Positions 8,099 through 16,183 of a stretch of 23,391 nucleotides of DNA are shown one piece after another. The DNA is taken from assembly GCA_029941985.1 (NCBI GenBank), contig JAPYTV010000003.1, forward strand, positions 1 to 23,391, given 5' to 3'. The stretch is from Candidatus Pelagibacter sp. (GTDB lineage: Bacteria; Pseudomonadota; Alphaproteobacteria; Pelagibacterales; Pelagibacteraceae). Made by a program: the position numbers and the translations under genes. Position 1 is the first letter of the stretch; every line of letters starts with the position of its first letter. The notes beneath the pieces are model-generated. The model was not told where the DNA came from. It was given only the letters and a program-made list of their open reading frames with translations, and searched no databases.

Positions 8099-8132
8099 TT
8101 GTATTAATTAAATTTATAAGTAAAACATTTAA
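8099..8132. promoter_or_regulatory. Divergent panC/galU intergenic region
   Basis: Only 34 bases separate the start codons of panC (minus) and galU (plus). Two non-overlapping sigma-70 promoters do not fit, so at least one promoter must reach into the opposite coding region. I see no convincing -35 box or ribosome binding site here; the sequence is almost all A and T. Confidence 0.3.
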
Positions 8133-8948
8133 ATGATTAAACAAGCAATAATTCCTTTAGCCGGATTAGGCACAAGATTACTCCCGCTCACTAGTGTTTT
8201 TGCAAAAGAGTTATTACCAATTAATGGTAAACCAGCAATAGAATATATTATCGAAGAATGTATAGAAGCTGGAATTAAAGAAATTATTTTTATTATTTCT
8301 AAAAAAAAAGAAATAATTAAGAATTATTTTCATAATGATAAATTTTATAAAGATATTATTAGTAAAAAAAAAGACGCTCGTATCATTAAAGAATATAGAA
8401 AAATTCTTAGATATAAAAAAATGATTAAATTTGTCTACCAAGATAAACCACTAGGAACAGGTGATGCTGTACTTAAAACTAAAAAATTTATAAAAGATAA
8501 ATTTTTTTTAATGTTGTTACCTGATGATCTAATTATTAAAAAAAATTGTTCAAGATCAATGATAAAAGTTCATAAAAAATTTAAGGGATCGGTAATGGCA
8601 AGTTTGAAAGTTAATAAAAAAACAGTTTCTAGATGGGGAATTTATGGCATTAAAAAAAACATTAATAAAAATAATTTTATAATTAAAAGTGTTGTAGAAA
8701 AACCAAATATTAAACAAGCTCCATCTAATAAAGCTGTTATTGGTAGGTATATTTTACCAATTAGCATTTTCAAAAAATTAAAAAATTTAAAACCTAATAA
8801 AGGTGGAGAAATTCATATTACAGATGCTATACAATTATTAATCAATGATAATGTAAAATTTATAGGTCATAATTTTTTAGGAAAATATTTAGATTGTGGA
8901 ACTATGAATGGCTATATTAAATCATCTATGGAGATTTCTAAATTATGA
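8133..8948 (+). CDS. galU: UTP--glucose-1-phosphate uridylyltransferase
   Basis: GalU makes UDP-glucose from UTP and glucose-1-phosphate. Visible motifs are the nucleotide-binding PLAGLGTRLLPLT (8-20) followed by KELLPINGKPAIEYIIEE, then DKPLGTGDAVL (where many homologues have PLGLGHAV), LLPDDLI, VVEKP, GRYIL and GGEIHITDAIQLL near the C-terminus. Length 271 is shorter than E. coli GalU (about 300) but the core is complete. It overlaps ugd by four bases (ATGA), so the two are coupled and make UDP-glucose and then UDP-glucuronate. A thymidylyltransferase (RmlA) is less likely because the EIHITDAI and KELLPI regions fit GalU and because of the ugd partner. Confidence 0.93.
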   Translation: MIKQAIIPLAGLGTRLLPLTSVFAKELLPINGKPAIEYIIEECIEAGIKEIIFIISKKKEIIKNYFHNDKFYKDIISKKKDARIIKEYRKILRYKKMIKFVYQDKPLGTGDAVLKTKKFIKDKFFLMLLPDDLIIKKNCSRSMIKVHKKFKGSVMASLKVNKKTVSRWGIYGIKKNINKNNFIIKSVVEKPNIKQAPSNKAVIGRYILPISIFKKLKNLKPNKGGEIHITDAIQLLINDNVKFIGHNFLGKYLDCGTMNGYIKSSMEISKL

Positions 8949-10243
8949 AATTATGTTTGATAGGAACTGGTTACGTAGGTCTTGTGAGTGGAGCTTGCTT
9001 TTCTGATCTTGGCAATGATGTAATTTGTGTAGATCGTGATATTAATAAAATTAATAATTTAAAAAAAAGTATAGTTCCAATTTATGAACCTGGTCTTGAA
9101 GAATTAGTTTTAAGAAATTATAAAAATGGAAAATTAAAATTTTCTACAAACTTAAAGGAATCTGTATCTAAATCAGATATTGTATTTATTTGTGTTGGTA
9201 CGCCAACAAAAAAAAATGGAAGTGGGACTGATTTGAGCCAGGTTTATAATGTAGCTAAAGAAATTCGGAAATCTATCTCAAAATTTAAAATCATAATTAC
9301 AAAATCCACAGTTCCTGTAACTACCGGAGATGAAATTGAAAAAATTATTTCTCAAAAAAAATCAAAAAAACTTTTTTCAATTGTTTCAAATCCAGAATTT
9401 CTTAGAGAAGGTGAGGCCATAAGGGATTTTAACTATCCAGATAGAGTAGTAATTGGTACAAATGATAAAAAGAGTAATACAATACTTAAAAATCTTTATT
9501 CACCACTAATTTCAAAAGGTGCAAAATATATTAATACCTCTAGAAGAGCAGCAGAATTAATAAAGTATGCCTCTAATGCATTTTTAGCTACTAAGATCAC
9601 TTTTATTAATGAAATTTCTAACCTATGTGAAAAAATTAATGTAAATGTAGAAGATATATCTATTGGTATGGGTTTAGACAAAAGAATAGGTAGTCGTTTT
9701 CTAAGGGCAGGACCTGCTTATGGTGGCTCATGTTTCCCAAAGGATACTAAAGCAATAATTACAACGGCTGATAAGTTTAAAGTAAATTTATCTATTATTA
9801 AAAGTGTAATAAAATCAAATGAAGAAAGATCTTCTTTATTATTAAAAAAAGTTTTTCATATATTAAACGGCAAAATTAAAAATAAAAAAATAACCTTTTT
9901 AGGAGTAACATTTAAAGCTAATACTGATGATATGAGGGATTCATCAAGTTTATCAATGATACCTTCATTGAGTAAAAAGGGAGCAAAGATTAATTATTAT
10001 GATCCAACGGGTGAAAAAAAAGAATTTACTAAATTTAAGAATGTAAATTTTTCTAAAAATATTAAATCAGCAATAAATGATTCTGACTTAATAATTATTC
10101 ACACAGAATGGAATGATTTTAAGTCAATTAATTTCAAAAAAGAAGTTAGTAACAAAAATTTTAAAATATTTGATATGAGAAATATTTATTCTTTAACAAA
10201 AATGAAAGAGCAAAAAATAAAGTATTTTAGTATTGGTAGTTAA
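8945..10243 (+). CDS. ugd: UDP-glucose 6-dehydrogenase
   Basis: Ugd oxidises UDP-glucose to UDP-glucuronate in two NAD+-dependent steps. The N-terminal Rossmann fold has IGTGYVGLVSGACFSDLG (6-23) and the NAD-binding acidic residue in VDRD. The motif VGTPT is at 84-88, STVPVTTG at 121-128 and EFLREG at 151-156; the catalytic region has ELIKYASNAFLA (Lys207, Asn211) and GPAYGGSCFPKD with nucleophile Cys263 and Asp267. The C-terminal UDP-binding domain includes GVTFKANTDDMRDS and ends near DMRNIYS. Length 432 is standard. Its start overlaps the galU stop by four bases; its stop overlaps the stop of the convergent RidA-like gene by four bases. No glycosyltransferase or export gene lies beside it. 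Confidence 0.96.
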   Translation: MKLCLIGTGYVGLVSGACFSDLGNDVICVDRDINKINNLKKSIVPIYEPGLEELVLRNYKNGKLKFSTNLKESVSKSDIVFICVGTPTKKNGSGTDLSQVYNVAKEIRKSISKFKIIITKSTVPVTTGDEIEKIISQKKSKKLFSIVSNPEFLREGEAIRDFNYPDRVVIGTNDKKSNTILKNLYSPLISKGAKYINTSRRAAELIKYASNAFLATKITFINEISNLCEKINVNVEDISIGMGLDKRIGSRFLRAGPAYGGSCFPKDTKAIITTADKFKVNLSIIKSVIKSNEERSSLLLKKVFHILNGKIKNKKITFLGVTFKANTDDMRDSSSLSMIPSLSKKGAKINYYDPTGEKKEFTKFKNVNFSKNIKSAINDSDLIIIHTEWNDFKSINFKKEVSNKNFKIFDMRNIYSLTKMKEQKIKYFSIGS

Positions 10244-10701
10244 TTCAATTCAAAAATAGCATCTACTTCCACCGAAACACCAAGCGGTAAACTGTTTGTG
10301 CTAACAGCAGCACGAGTATGCATGCCTAAATCTCCAAAGATAGAAGCAATTAGATCGGAAGCCCCATTAATAACTTTAGGCTGTTCAATAAAATCTTCCG
10401 TAGAGTTAACAAATCCAGTTAATTTAATACAAGATTTAATTTTAGATAAATCATCATTACAGGCTTTTTTAACTTGAGCAACTATGCTTAGTGCACATCT
10501 TTTTGCTGCATTGTAACCAGCTTCTGTATCTAATTCTCTGCCTAGTTTACCTTTAATCAATTGACCATTTTCATCAATAGATATTTGTCCAGACACAAAC
10601 AACATTTTATCAGTTATTTTTGTTGCCAAATAAGATCCAACTGGGTCTGCTGCTTTTGGTAAAATAATACCAAGTTCTTTAATTTTATTTTCTATAGACA
10701 T
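10240..10701 (-). CDS. RidA/YjgF/UK114-family protein
   Basis: The RidA superfamily contains enamine/imine deaminases that remove reactive intermediates of pyridoxal-phosphate enzymes, along with members of unknown role. The 153-residue product has the family core: LFVSGQISIDENGQ (34-47), AAKRCALSIVAQVKKA (65-80), the IKLTGFVNSTEDF strand and the C-terminal TRAAVSTNSLPLGVSVEVDAIF. Arg130, the equivalent of the catalytic arginine of RidA, and Glu145 are present, so deaminase activity is possible. It is longer than canonical RidA (about 128) and belongs to the longer, less characterised branch, so I do not give it the symbol ridA. It lies 7 bases downstream of topA on the same strand and is probably the last gene of that run. 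Confidence 0.88.
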   Translation of the reverse strand: MSIENKIKELGIILPKAADPVGSYLATKITDKMLFVSGQISIDENGQLIKGKLGRELDTEAGYNAAKRCALSIVAQVKKACNDDLSKIKSCIKLTGFVNSTEDFIEQPKVINGASDLIASIFGDLGMHTRAAVSTNSLPLGVSVEVDAIFELN

Positions 10702-10708
10702 AATTTTT

Positions 10709-13297
10709 TCATTTTTTTACCTTTTTTTTCTTTTTCTTACTTTTTTTATTTTTATCGTATTCCCGTCTTTTCTCAATTAAAATTAATGCTTCTTCCATAT
10801 TAATTTCTAAAGGGTCTTTTTCTTCAGGTATAGTTGCATTTAATGATTTATATTTAATATAAGGACCGTATTGTCCCTTCATTATTCTTACAGGCTTTTT
10901 ATCCTCGGGATGTTCACCCAGATCTTTAATAATTGAAGAAGACATTCTTCCTGGCTTAGCTTCTGCAATTAATGTTATAGCTCTATTTAAACCTATTGAA
11001 AAAATTTCTTCTACATTTTCAATTCTTGCAGACTTGTTTTCACATTTTAAATAAGGTCCAAATCTACCTGAGTTTAATATAATATCTTTTTGGTTTTCAG
11101 GATTAATTCCTAAATTTTTTGGAAGGGAGCATAGAAATTTAGCTCTATCAAGATCTACACTCTCTAAGGCAATGCCTTTAGGAATAGATATATTTTTAAA
11201 ATTAATTTCTTTTTTGTCAGTTTTTTTCTTCTTTGTTTTTCTTTTTTTTATAGGCTTTTCTTTAATCTCTTCTGTTTTTTCATATTGAATATAAGGACCA
11301 AATCTTCCATTTTTTAAATACATATCATTTCCATTTTCATGTTTACCAATTAATTTTGGTTCAGCAAGTTGTGATTGTGCTGCTGCTTTTGCTTTTGATA
11401 ATGGTCTTGTAAATTTACATTCAGGATAATTAGAGCATCCTATAAAAGCACCTCCTCTAAAACTATTTTTTAAACTTAAAGAGCCTTCATTACATAGTTG
11501 ACACTTTCTATCTATATTACCCTCTTTATCTCTATCAAAAATTAAACTTCCAAGACTATCATTTAATAAATCTAATACTTCTCTTGTTCTTTTTTCTTTA
11601 ACCTGAGAAACATTTTGATTGAAATCTTTCCAAAACATTTCAAGAACTTTAATCCAACTTTCTTTTCCAGTAGTGATTTCATCTAATTGATTTTCTAATT
11701 CTGCAGTAAAATTATAATCAACATATTTTGAAAATAATTTTTCTAAAAAAGCTGAAATTAACTTCCCACGATCTGTTGGGTGAAACCTTTTATTAATTGT
11801 TTCAGCATATCCTCTTGTAGATATAACAGAAATTATACTTGCATAAGTAGAAGGCCTTCCAATACCTAATTCTTCTAATTTTTTTACTAAACTAGCTTCA
11901 GAATATCTTGGTGGCGGTTGTGTGAAGTGTTGCTCATCTAAGAGCGACTCTATATTAACTGTTCCTTTTGACATTTCTGGTAGTATTTCTTCATCATCAT
12001 CTTTTTTTTTATCTTTGATAATTTTTAGAAAACCATCAAATTTAATAACAGAACCGCTTACTTTGCAAATTGTTCCGTTATCATCTGATGAAATCGTAAT
12101 AGTATTTCTATCAAATTTTGCGGACGCCATTTGCGAGGACAGAGCTCTACTCCAAATTAAATCATAAAGTTTATGTTGATCAGGGCTTAAGTATTTTTTT
12201 AGAGTATCTGGTGCTCTTAATATATCTGTAGGTCTAATAGCTTCGTGAGCTTCTTGTGCATTTTTGGCTTTTTTCCCTGAGTAATTTAAAGGACTTTCGG
12301 GAAGATATTCTTTTCCAAATTCATCTTTAATGTATTCACGAAAAGACTTAATAGCATCAGTTGATAAGTTAGTTCCATCTGTACGCATGTAAGTTATTAA
12401 TCCAATCGTTTCTCCATCTATTTCTATCCCTTGATATAATTTTTGAGCAATTTGCATTGTTCTTGAGGCACCAAAACCAAACTTTCCAGAAGAAACTTGT
12501 TGCAAAGTTGAAGTGGTGAATGGACCGGAAGGATTTCTACTTACAACTTTGCTAGAAATATCGGTAATTTGAAATTTTCTAGATTTAACTTCTTCAATTG
12601 CTTTTTCTATTTCACCTTTATTTTTAAATGAAAATTTTTCAATTTTTTTATTATTTAGTTGAGAAATACTTGCTAATAAAGAGTTCTTATTATTATCATT
12701 AAAATTTATACTTAATGTCCAAAACTCTTCAGGATTGAATAATTCTATTTCATGTTCTCTTTCGGTAATTAATCTTAAAGCTACAGATTGAACACGACCT
12801 GCAGATTTTGATCCTGGTAACTTAGTCCATAAAATAGGTGAAATATTGAAACCTACTAAATAGTCAAGAGCCCTTCGAGCCATATAGGCATCAACTAATA
12901 AAGGCTCAATTTGTCTAGGATTATCAATTCCAAAAGTTACAGCTTTTTTTGTAATTTCATTAAAAACAACTCTTTCTACTTTTTTGTCTTTAAGTAGGTT
13001 TTTTTCATTTAAATATTCTTTAACATGCCAGGCAATTGCTTCACCTTCACGATCTGGATCAGTAGCTAAAATAATTTTTGAGGAGTCTTTTGCAGCATCA
13101 GAAATTTCTTTTAAATATTTCTTAGAAAAACTATCAACTTCCCACTCCATCTTAAAATTATTATCAGGATCAACAGATCCATTTTTAGATGGTAGATCTC
13201 TTATATGACCATAACTAGCTAAAACCTTATATTGATCACCTAAATATTTATTGATTGTTTTAGCTTTTGCAGGGCTTTCTACTATAACAAGATTCAT
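10709..13297 (-). CDS. topA: DNA topoisomerase I
   Basis: TopA is the type IA enzyme that relaxes negative supercoils behind RNA polymerase. The Toprim domain has VIVESPAKAKTI (4-15, with Glu7) and ATDPDREGEAIAWH (78-91); the catalytic tyrosine is Tyr303 in ITYMRTDGTNLS. The C-terminal half has one four-cysteine zinc finger (Cys599, Cys602, Cys621, Cys627) followed by three topoisomerase C-terminal repeats marked by GRFGPYIQ, GRFGPYLK and GQYGPYIK. Between the first two repeats is a Lys-rich linker, and the protein ends in a run of lysines that may aid DNA binding. Length 862 is usual for alphaproteobacteria. It follows plsY after 37 bases; dprA, usually found between them in alphaproteobacteria, is missing. 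Confidence 0.97.
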   Translation of the reverse strand: MNLVIVESPAKAKTINKYLGDQYKVLASYGHIRDLPSKNGSVDPDNNFKMEWEVDSFSKKYLKEISDAAKDSSKIILATDPDREGEAIAWHVKEYLNEKNLLKDKKVERVVFNEITKKAVTFGIDNPRQIEPLLVDAYMARRALDYLVGFNISPILWTKLPGSKSAGRVQSVALRLITEREHEIELFNPEEFWTLSINFNDNNKNSLLASISQLNNKKIEKFSFKNKGEIEKAIEEVKSRKFQITDISSKVVSRNPSGPFTTSTLQQVSSGKFGFGASRTMQIAQKLYQGIEIDGETIGLITYMRTDGTNLSTDAIKSFREYIKDEFGKEYLPESPLNYSGKKAKNAQEAHEAIRPTDILRAPDTLKKYLSPDQHKLYDLIWSRALSSQMASAKFDRNTITISSDDNGTICKVSGSVIKFDGFLKIIKDKKKDDDEEILPEMSKGTVNIESLLDEQHFTQPPPRYSEASLVKKLEELGIGRPSTYASIISVISTRGYAETINKRFHPTDRGKLISAFLEKLFSKYVDYNFTAELENQLDEITTGKESWIKVLEMFWKDFNQNVSQVKEKRTREVLDLLNDSLGSLIFDRDKEGNIDRKCQLCNEGSLSLKNSFRGGAFIGCSNYPECKFTRPLSKAKAAAQSQLAEPKLIGKHENGNDMYLKNGRFGPYIQYEKTEEIKEKPIKKRKTKKKKTDKKEINFKNISIPKGIALESVDLDRAKFLCSLPKNLGINPENQKDIILNSGRFGPYLKCENKSARIENVEEIFSIGLNRAITLIAEAKPGRMSSSIIKDLGEHPEDKKPVRIMKGQYGPYIKYKSLNATIPEEKDPLEINMEEALILIEKRREYDKNKKSKKKKKKVKK

Positions 13298-13312
13298 AAT
13301 TGAACAAACTAC

Positions 13313-13326
13313 TCAAAAGCTTTTGA
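13313..13326. repeat. 14-base perfect palindrome between plsY and topA
   Basis: TCAAAAGCTTTTGA is an uninterrupted palindrome in the 37-base gap, 16 bases upstream of the topA start. It has no loop, so it is not a hairpin terminator. It could be a protein-binding site for topA control or simply chance; one occurrence cannot decide. Confidence 0.25.
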
Positions 13327-13334
13327 TAGTCAAA

Positions 13335-13910
13335 TTAATAAATTTTTGTCTTACTTTCTTCTTTATTTTTCAAGCGTTTAACATTTTCACGATGTGTATA
13401 AAATATTAAAACAAACATTATTATAAAAAAAACAAGATTAGTAGTATCAAATATTGCTAAGTAAATCGGTATAGTTAAACTAGCAATAATTGATGATAAA
13501 GAAGAGTATTTAGAAATTAAAAATGTAACTAACCATACTCCAATAAAAACAAAACCATAAATTAAATTTAAAGAAAAAATTATTCCAACGTAAGTTGCTA
13601 CGCCTTTACCACCTTTGAATTTAAGCCATATTGGAAAAACATGACCAAGAAATACACTTAATGAGGCAATAAAAATAAAATCCGGATAATTAAATTTTAC
13701 ATAAATTACTGGAATGACAGCTTTTATTATATCTAAGGTAAGAGTTACAAAACCAATTAAGCTATTACCAGTTCTTAAAGCATTGGTGGCTCCAATATTT
13801 CCAGAGCCTATATCTCTAATATCTTTTTTTAAAAAAATCTTAGTTAAAATGAATCCAAAAGGTATAGATCCTAATAAATATGAGCTTAAGGGAATGAATA
13901 AATATTCCAT
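13335..13910 (-). CDS. plsY: Acyl-phosphate:glycerol-3-phosphate acyltransferase PlsY
   Basis: PlsY is an inner-membrane enzyme that transfers an acyl group from acyl-phosphate to glycerol-3-phosphate, the first step of phospholipid synthesis; PlsX supplies the acyl-phosphate. The 191-residue product has about five to six hydrophobic segments. The conserved loops are present: LLGSIPFGFILTK (12-24), the glycine-rich RDIGSGNIGATNALRTG, and FLGHVFPIWLKFKGGKGVAT. Length is typical (190-210). It begins two bases after the pyrC' stop, so it probably shares its transcript. In alphaproteobacteria plsY normally stands between pyrC and dprA-topA; here topA follows directly. Confidence 0.95.
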   Translation of the reverse strand: MEYLFIPLSSYLLGSIPFGFILTKIFLKKDIRDIGSGNIGATNALRTGNSLIGFVTLTLDIIKAVIPVIYVKFNYPDFIFIASLSVFLGHVFPIWLKFKGGKGVATYVGIIFSLNLIYGFVFIGVWLVTFLISKYSSLSSIIASLTIPIYLAIFDTTNLVFFIIMFVLIFYTHRENVKRLKNKEESKTKIY

Positions 13911-13912
13911 TG

Positions 13913-15199
13913 TTATAACTTAAATAATTCGACACCTTTTACAAATGTATTTGTAATTTTTCCTTGAAGTTTCTTCTCTTCAATCGAAGTATTTTTTGAT
14001 TTTGAAATCAATTTATCTTTTTTTACAATCCATGGTTTATTAATATCAACAATAGAAAAATCAGCATCATTACCTATACTTAAATTTCCTTTATTTATTT
14101 TAAGAATCTTTCCTGGATTTGAAGTTAATGCCTGTATAATTGTTTCTAATTTAACTGAACCGTTATGGTAAAGTTCCAAACTTAATGGAAGCAGTGTCTC
14201 TATACCGGATGCACCAGCCGCTGCTTGTGCAAATGTTAATCTTTTTTGTTCTTCATCTTCAGGTTTATGATCTGAAACAATAACATCTATTGTTTTATCA
14301 TTTAGCCCTTGTACTAATGCAACTCTATCCTCTTCTGTTCTTAAAGGAGGCGATAATTTTAAAAATGTTTTAAAATCACCAATATCATTTTCATTTAAAG
14401 ATAAATTGTTAATTGAAACACCACATGTAAACTTAATTTTTTGTTTTCTTTCTTTTATAATATTTACTGATTTTGAAGATGAAATTTGTGATATGTGGTA
14501 TCTACATTTTATATTTTCTAATAAAGTTAAGTCTCTCTCAATAATAATTAATTCAGCTAGATCAGATATTCCTTGCAATCCTAATTTTGTAGCTATTATT
14601 CCATCATTTATCATTCCATCTTTGGATAGTTCATAATCTTCTGCATGTTGAAGTATTAAGCAGTTTAAATCCTGTGCAGACGTCATAATTCTAGACATTA
14701 ATCTAGTATTTTGAATTGTTTTAACACCATCGGTAAAAGCTATGATTCCTTTTTTTTGAAGAAGACCAAACTCTGTCATGTTACTACCTTCAATGCCTTT
14801 TGTGAGTGAGGCTGTTGGGAAAATATTAATTTTTGACTTATCTCTTCCTCTTCTTTTAAGAAAATCAACTATTGATACATTGTCAATAATTGGATCTGTA
14901 TTTGGCATAGTTACTACTGAAGTAACTCCACCTGCTAATGCTGCATTACTTAATGTTCGAAAATTTTCTTTATATTCATATCCAGGTTCACCGGCAAAAA
15001 CTCTCATGTCTACTAAACCAGGAAATATATGTTTACCATTTAAATTGATTATTTTTTCTCTAGAAGGAATATTATTTTTATTTACTTTTTTACCAATAGC
15101 TTCTATTGAACCATCTTCTCCAATAATTAAACCACCTATTTCATTTAATGAATTAAAAGGATCTATTATAGTAGCATTTATAAAATATTTTTTTTTCAT
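13913..15199 (-). CDS. Dihydroorotase-like protein lacking the HxH motif (PyrC'/PyrX type)
   Basis: This is an amidohydrolase-fold protein of the class I dihydroorotase family, which closes carbamoyl-aspartate to dihydroorotate. The family framework is clear: HIFPGLVDM (57-65), GGVTSVVTMPNTDP (90-103), HAED (185-188), SDHKPED (309-315), and a C-terminal segment with NADFSIVD. However, where active enzymes have DMHVHLREPG, this one reads DMRVFAGEPG (64-73): both metal-binding histidines are replaced (Arg66, Phe68) and the substrate-binding Arg by Gly70. His185, His235 and Asp310 remain. Such forms beside pyrB are known to be inactive partners that stabilise aspartate carbamoyltransferase. I therefore infer a structural partner of PyrB, with a real PyrC elsewhere in the genome. 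Its start abuts the pyrB stop. Confidence 0.88.
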   Translation of the reverse strand: MKKKYFINATIIDPFNSLNEIGGLIIGEDGSIEAIGKKVNKNNIPSREKIINLNGKHIFPGLVDMRVFAGEPGYEYKENFRTLSNAALAGGVTSVVTMPNTDPIIDNVSIVDFLKRRGRDKSKINIFPTASLTKGIEGSNMTEFGLLQKKGIIAFTDGVKTIQNTRLMSRIMTSAQDLNCLILQHAEDYELSKDGMINDGIIATKLGLQGISDLAELIIIERDLTLLENIKCRYHISQISSSKSVNIIKERKQKIKFTCGVSINNLSLNENDIGDFKTFLKLSPPLRTEEDRVALVQGLNDKTIDVIVSDHKPEDEEQKRLTFAQAAAGASGIETLLPLSLELYHNGSVKLETIIQALTSNPGKILKINKGNLSIGNDADFSIVDINKPWIVKKDKLISKSKNTSIEEKKLQGKITNTFVKGVELFKL

Positions 15200-16141
15200 T
15201 TATTCACAAAAAATTTTTAAGCAAGCCATACGTACTGCAACACCTAATTCAACCTGTTCTTTTATGACACTTTTGTTTATGTCGTCTGCTAAATTTGTAT
15301 CAATTTCAATTCCTCTGTTCATTGGTCCTGGGTGCATTATTAGCGCATCTTCTTTTGCATTAGACATTTTATCTGGCGTTAAACCATAGTATTCATAATA
15401 TTCTCTATTTGACGCAAGAAATGAACTACTCATTCTTTCATTCTGCAACCTTAACATCATTACTATGTCACAATTCTTTAATCCTTTTTTCATATCTGAG
15501 AATATATTAACTCCAAATTTTTCAATATACTTTGGCATAAGATTTGTTGGTGCAATTATATTTACTTCTGCACCAAGCATATTTAGTAAATAAATATTTG
15601 ATCTTGCTACACGTGAGTGAAGTATGTCACCACATATTGCAATTCTTAAACCTTCAATTTTTTTCTTCCTAGTGATTATAGTTAGAGCATCAAGTAAAGC
15701 CTGAGTAGGGTGTTCGCGTCTTCCATCCCCAGCATTAATTACTGAACAATTAACTTTTTGTGATAATAGATTACAAGCTCCCGAATCTTGATGTCTGATT
15801 ACAATTAAATCTGGGTGCATTGCATTTAAAGTCATTGCTGTATCAATTAAGGTTTCACCTTTTTTAATTGCTGAATTAATAATATTCATTGACATCACAT
15901 CAGCACCCAATCTTTTTCCTGCTAATTCAAAAGAACTTTGAGTTCTTGTAGAAGGTTCAAAGAATAAATTAATTTGTGTTTTTCCTCTTAAAGTATCAAG
16001 CTTTTTATTTTTGCTTTTATTTAGACTTATAAAAGTACTTGCTTCATCAAGAATTAAATTAACATCATTAATGGATAAATCTTGAATACCTAGGAGATGT
16101 TTTTGAGAAACTTTAATAGCTTTATTAGTTTTGGTTGCCAT
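15200..16141 (-). CDS. pyrB: Aspartate carbamoyltransferase catalytic subunit
   Basis: PyrB condenses carbamoyl phosphate with aspartate, the committed step of pyrimidine synthesis. The carbamoyl-phosphate motif FEPSTRTQSSFELAGKRLG is at 61-79, HPTQALLDAL at 144-153 and the aspartate-loop PGPMNRGIEID at 271-281. Length 313 fits. No regulatory PyrI gene is present; in this class PyrB works with a dihydroorotase-like partner, and the next gene downstream encodes one, directly abutting (stop 15200, start 15199). The ATG at 16141 gives a short N-terminal extension before the conserved HLLGIQDLS. It lies 42 bases downstream of ruvX, which fits the usual alphaproteobacterial order. Confidence 0.97.
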   Translation of the reverse strand: MATKTNKAIKVSQKHLLGIQDLSINDVNLILDEASTFISLNKSKNKKLDTLRGKTQINLFFEPSTRTQSSFELAGKRLGADVMSMNIINSAIKKGETLIDTAMTLNAMHPDLIVIRHQDSGACNLLSQKVNCSVINAGDGRREHPTQALLDALTIITRKKKIEGLRIAICGDILHSRVARSNIYLLNMLGAEVNIIAPTNLMPKYIEKFGVNIFSDMKKGLKNCDIVMMLRLQNERMSSSFLASNREYYEYYGLTPDKMSNAKEDALIMHPGPMNRGIEIDTNLADDINKSVIKEQVELGVAVRMACLKIFCE

Positions 16142-16183
16142 TAAAATTAACTCTATAACTAATAAGTGATCTTATGGCAAGTA

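Noticed and set aside
10709..10800. A run of Lys codons at the end of topA, considered as a frameshift or slippage product
   Set aside because: The frame stays open to a proper stop, and Lys-rich C-terminal tails are common in topoisomerase I.
14778..15389. A 203-codon open frame on the plus strand across pyrC' and pyrB
   Set aside because: It lies wholly opposite two clearly conserved minus-strand genes, crosses their junction and matches no family; it is a mirror of their codon use in AT-rich DNA.
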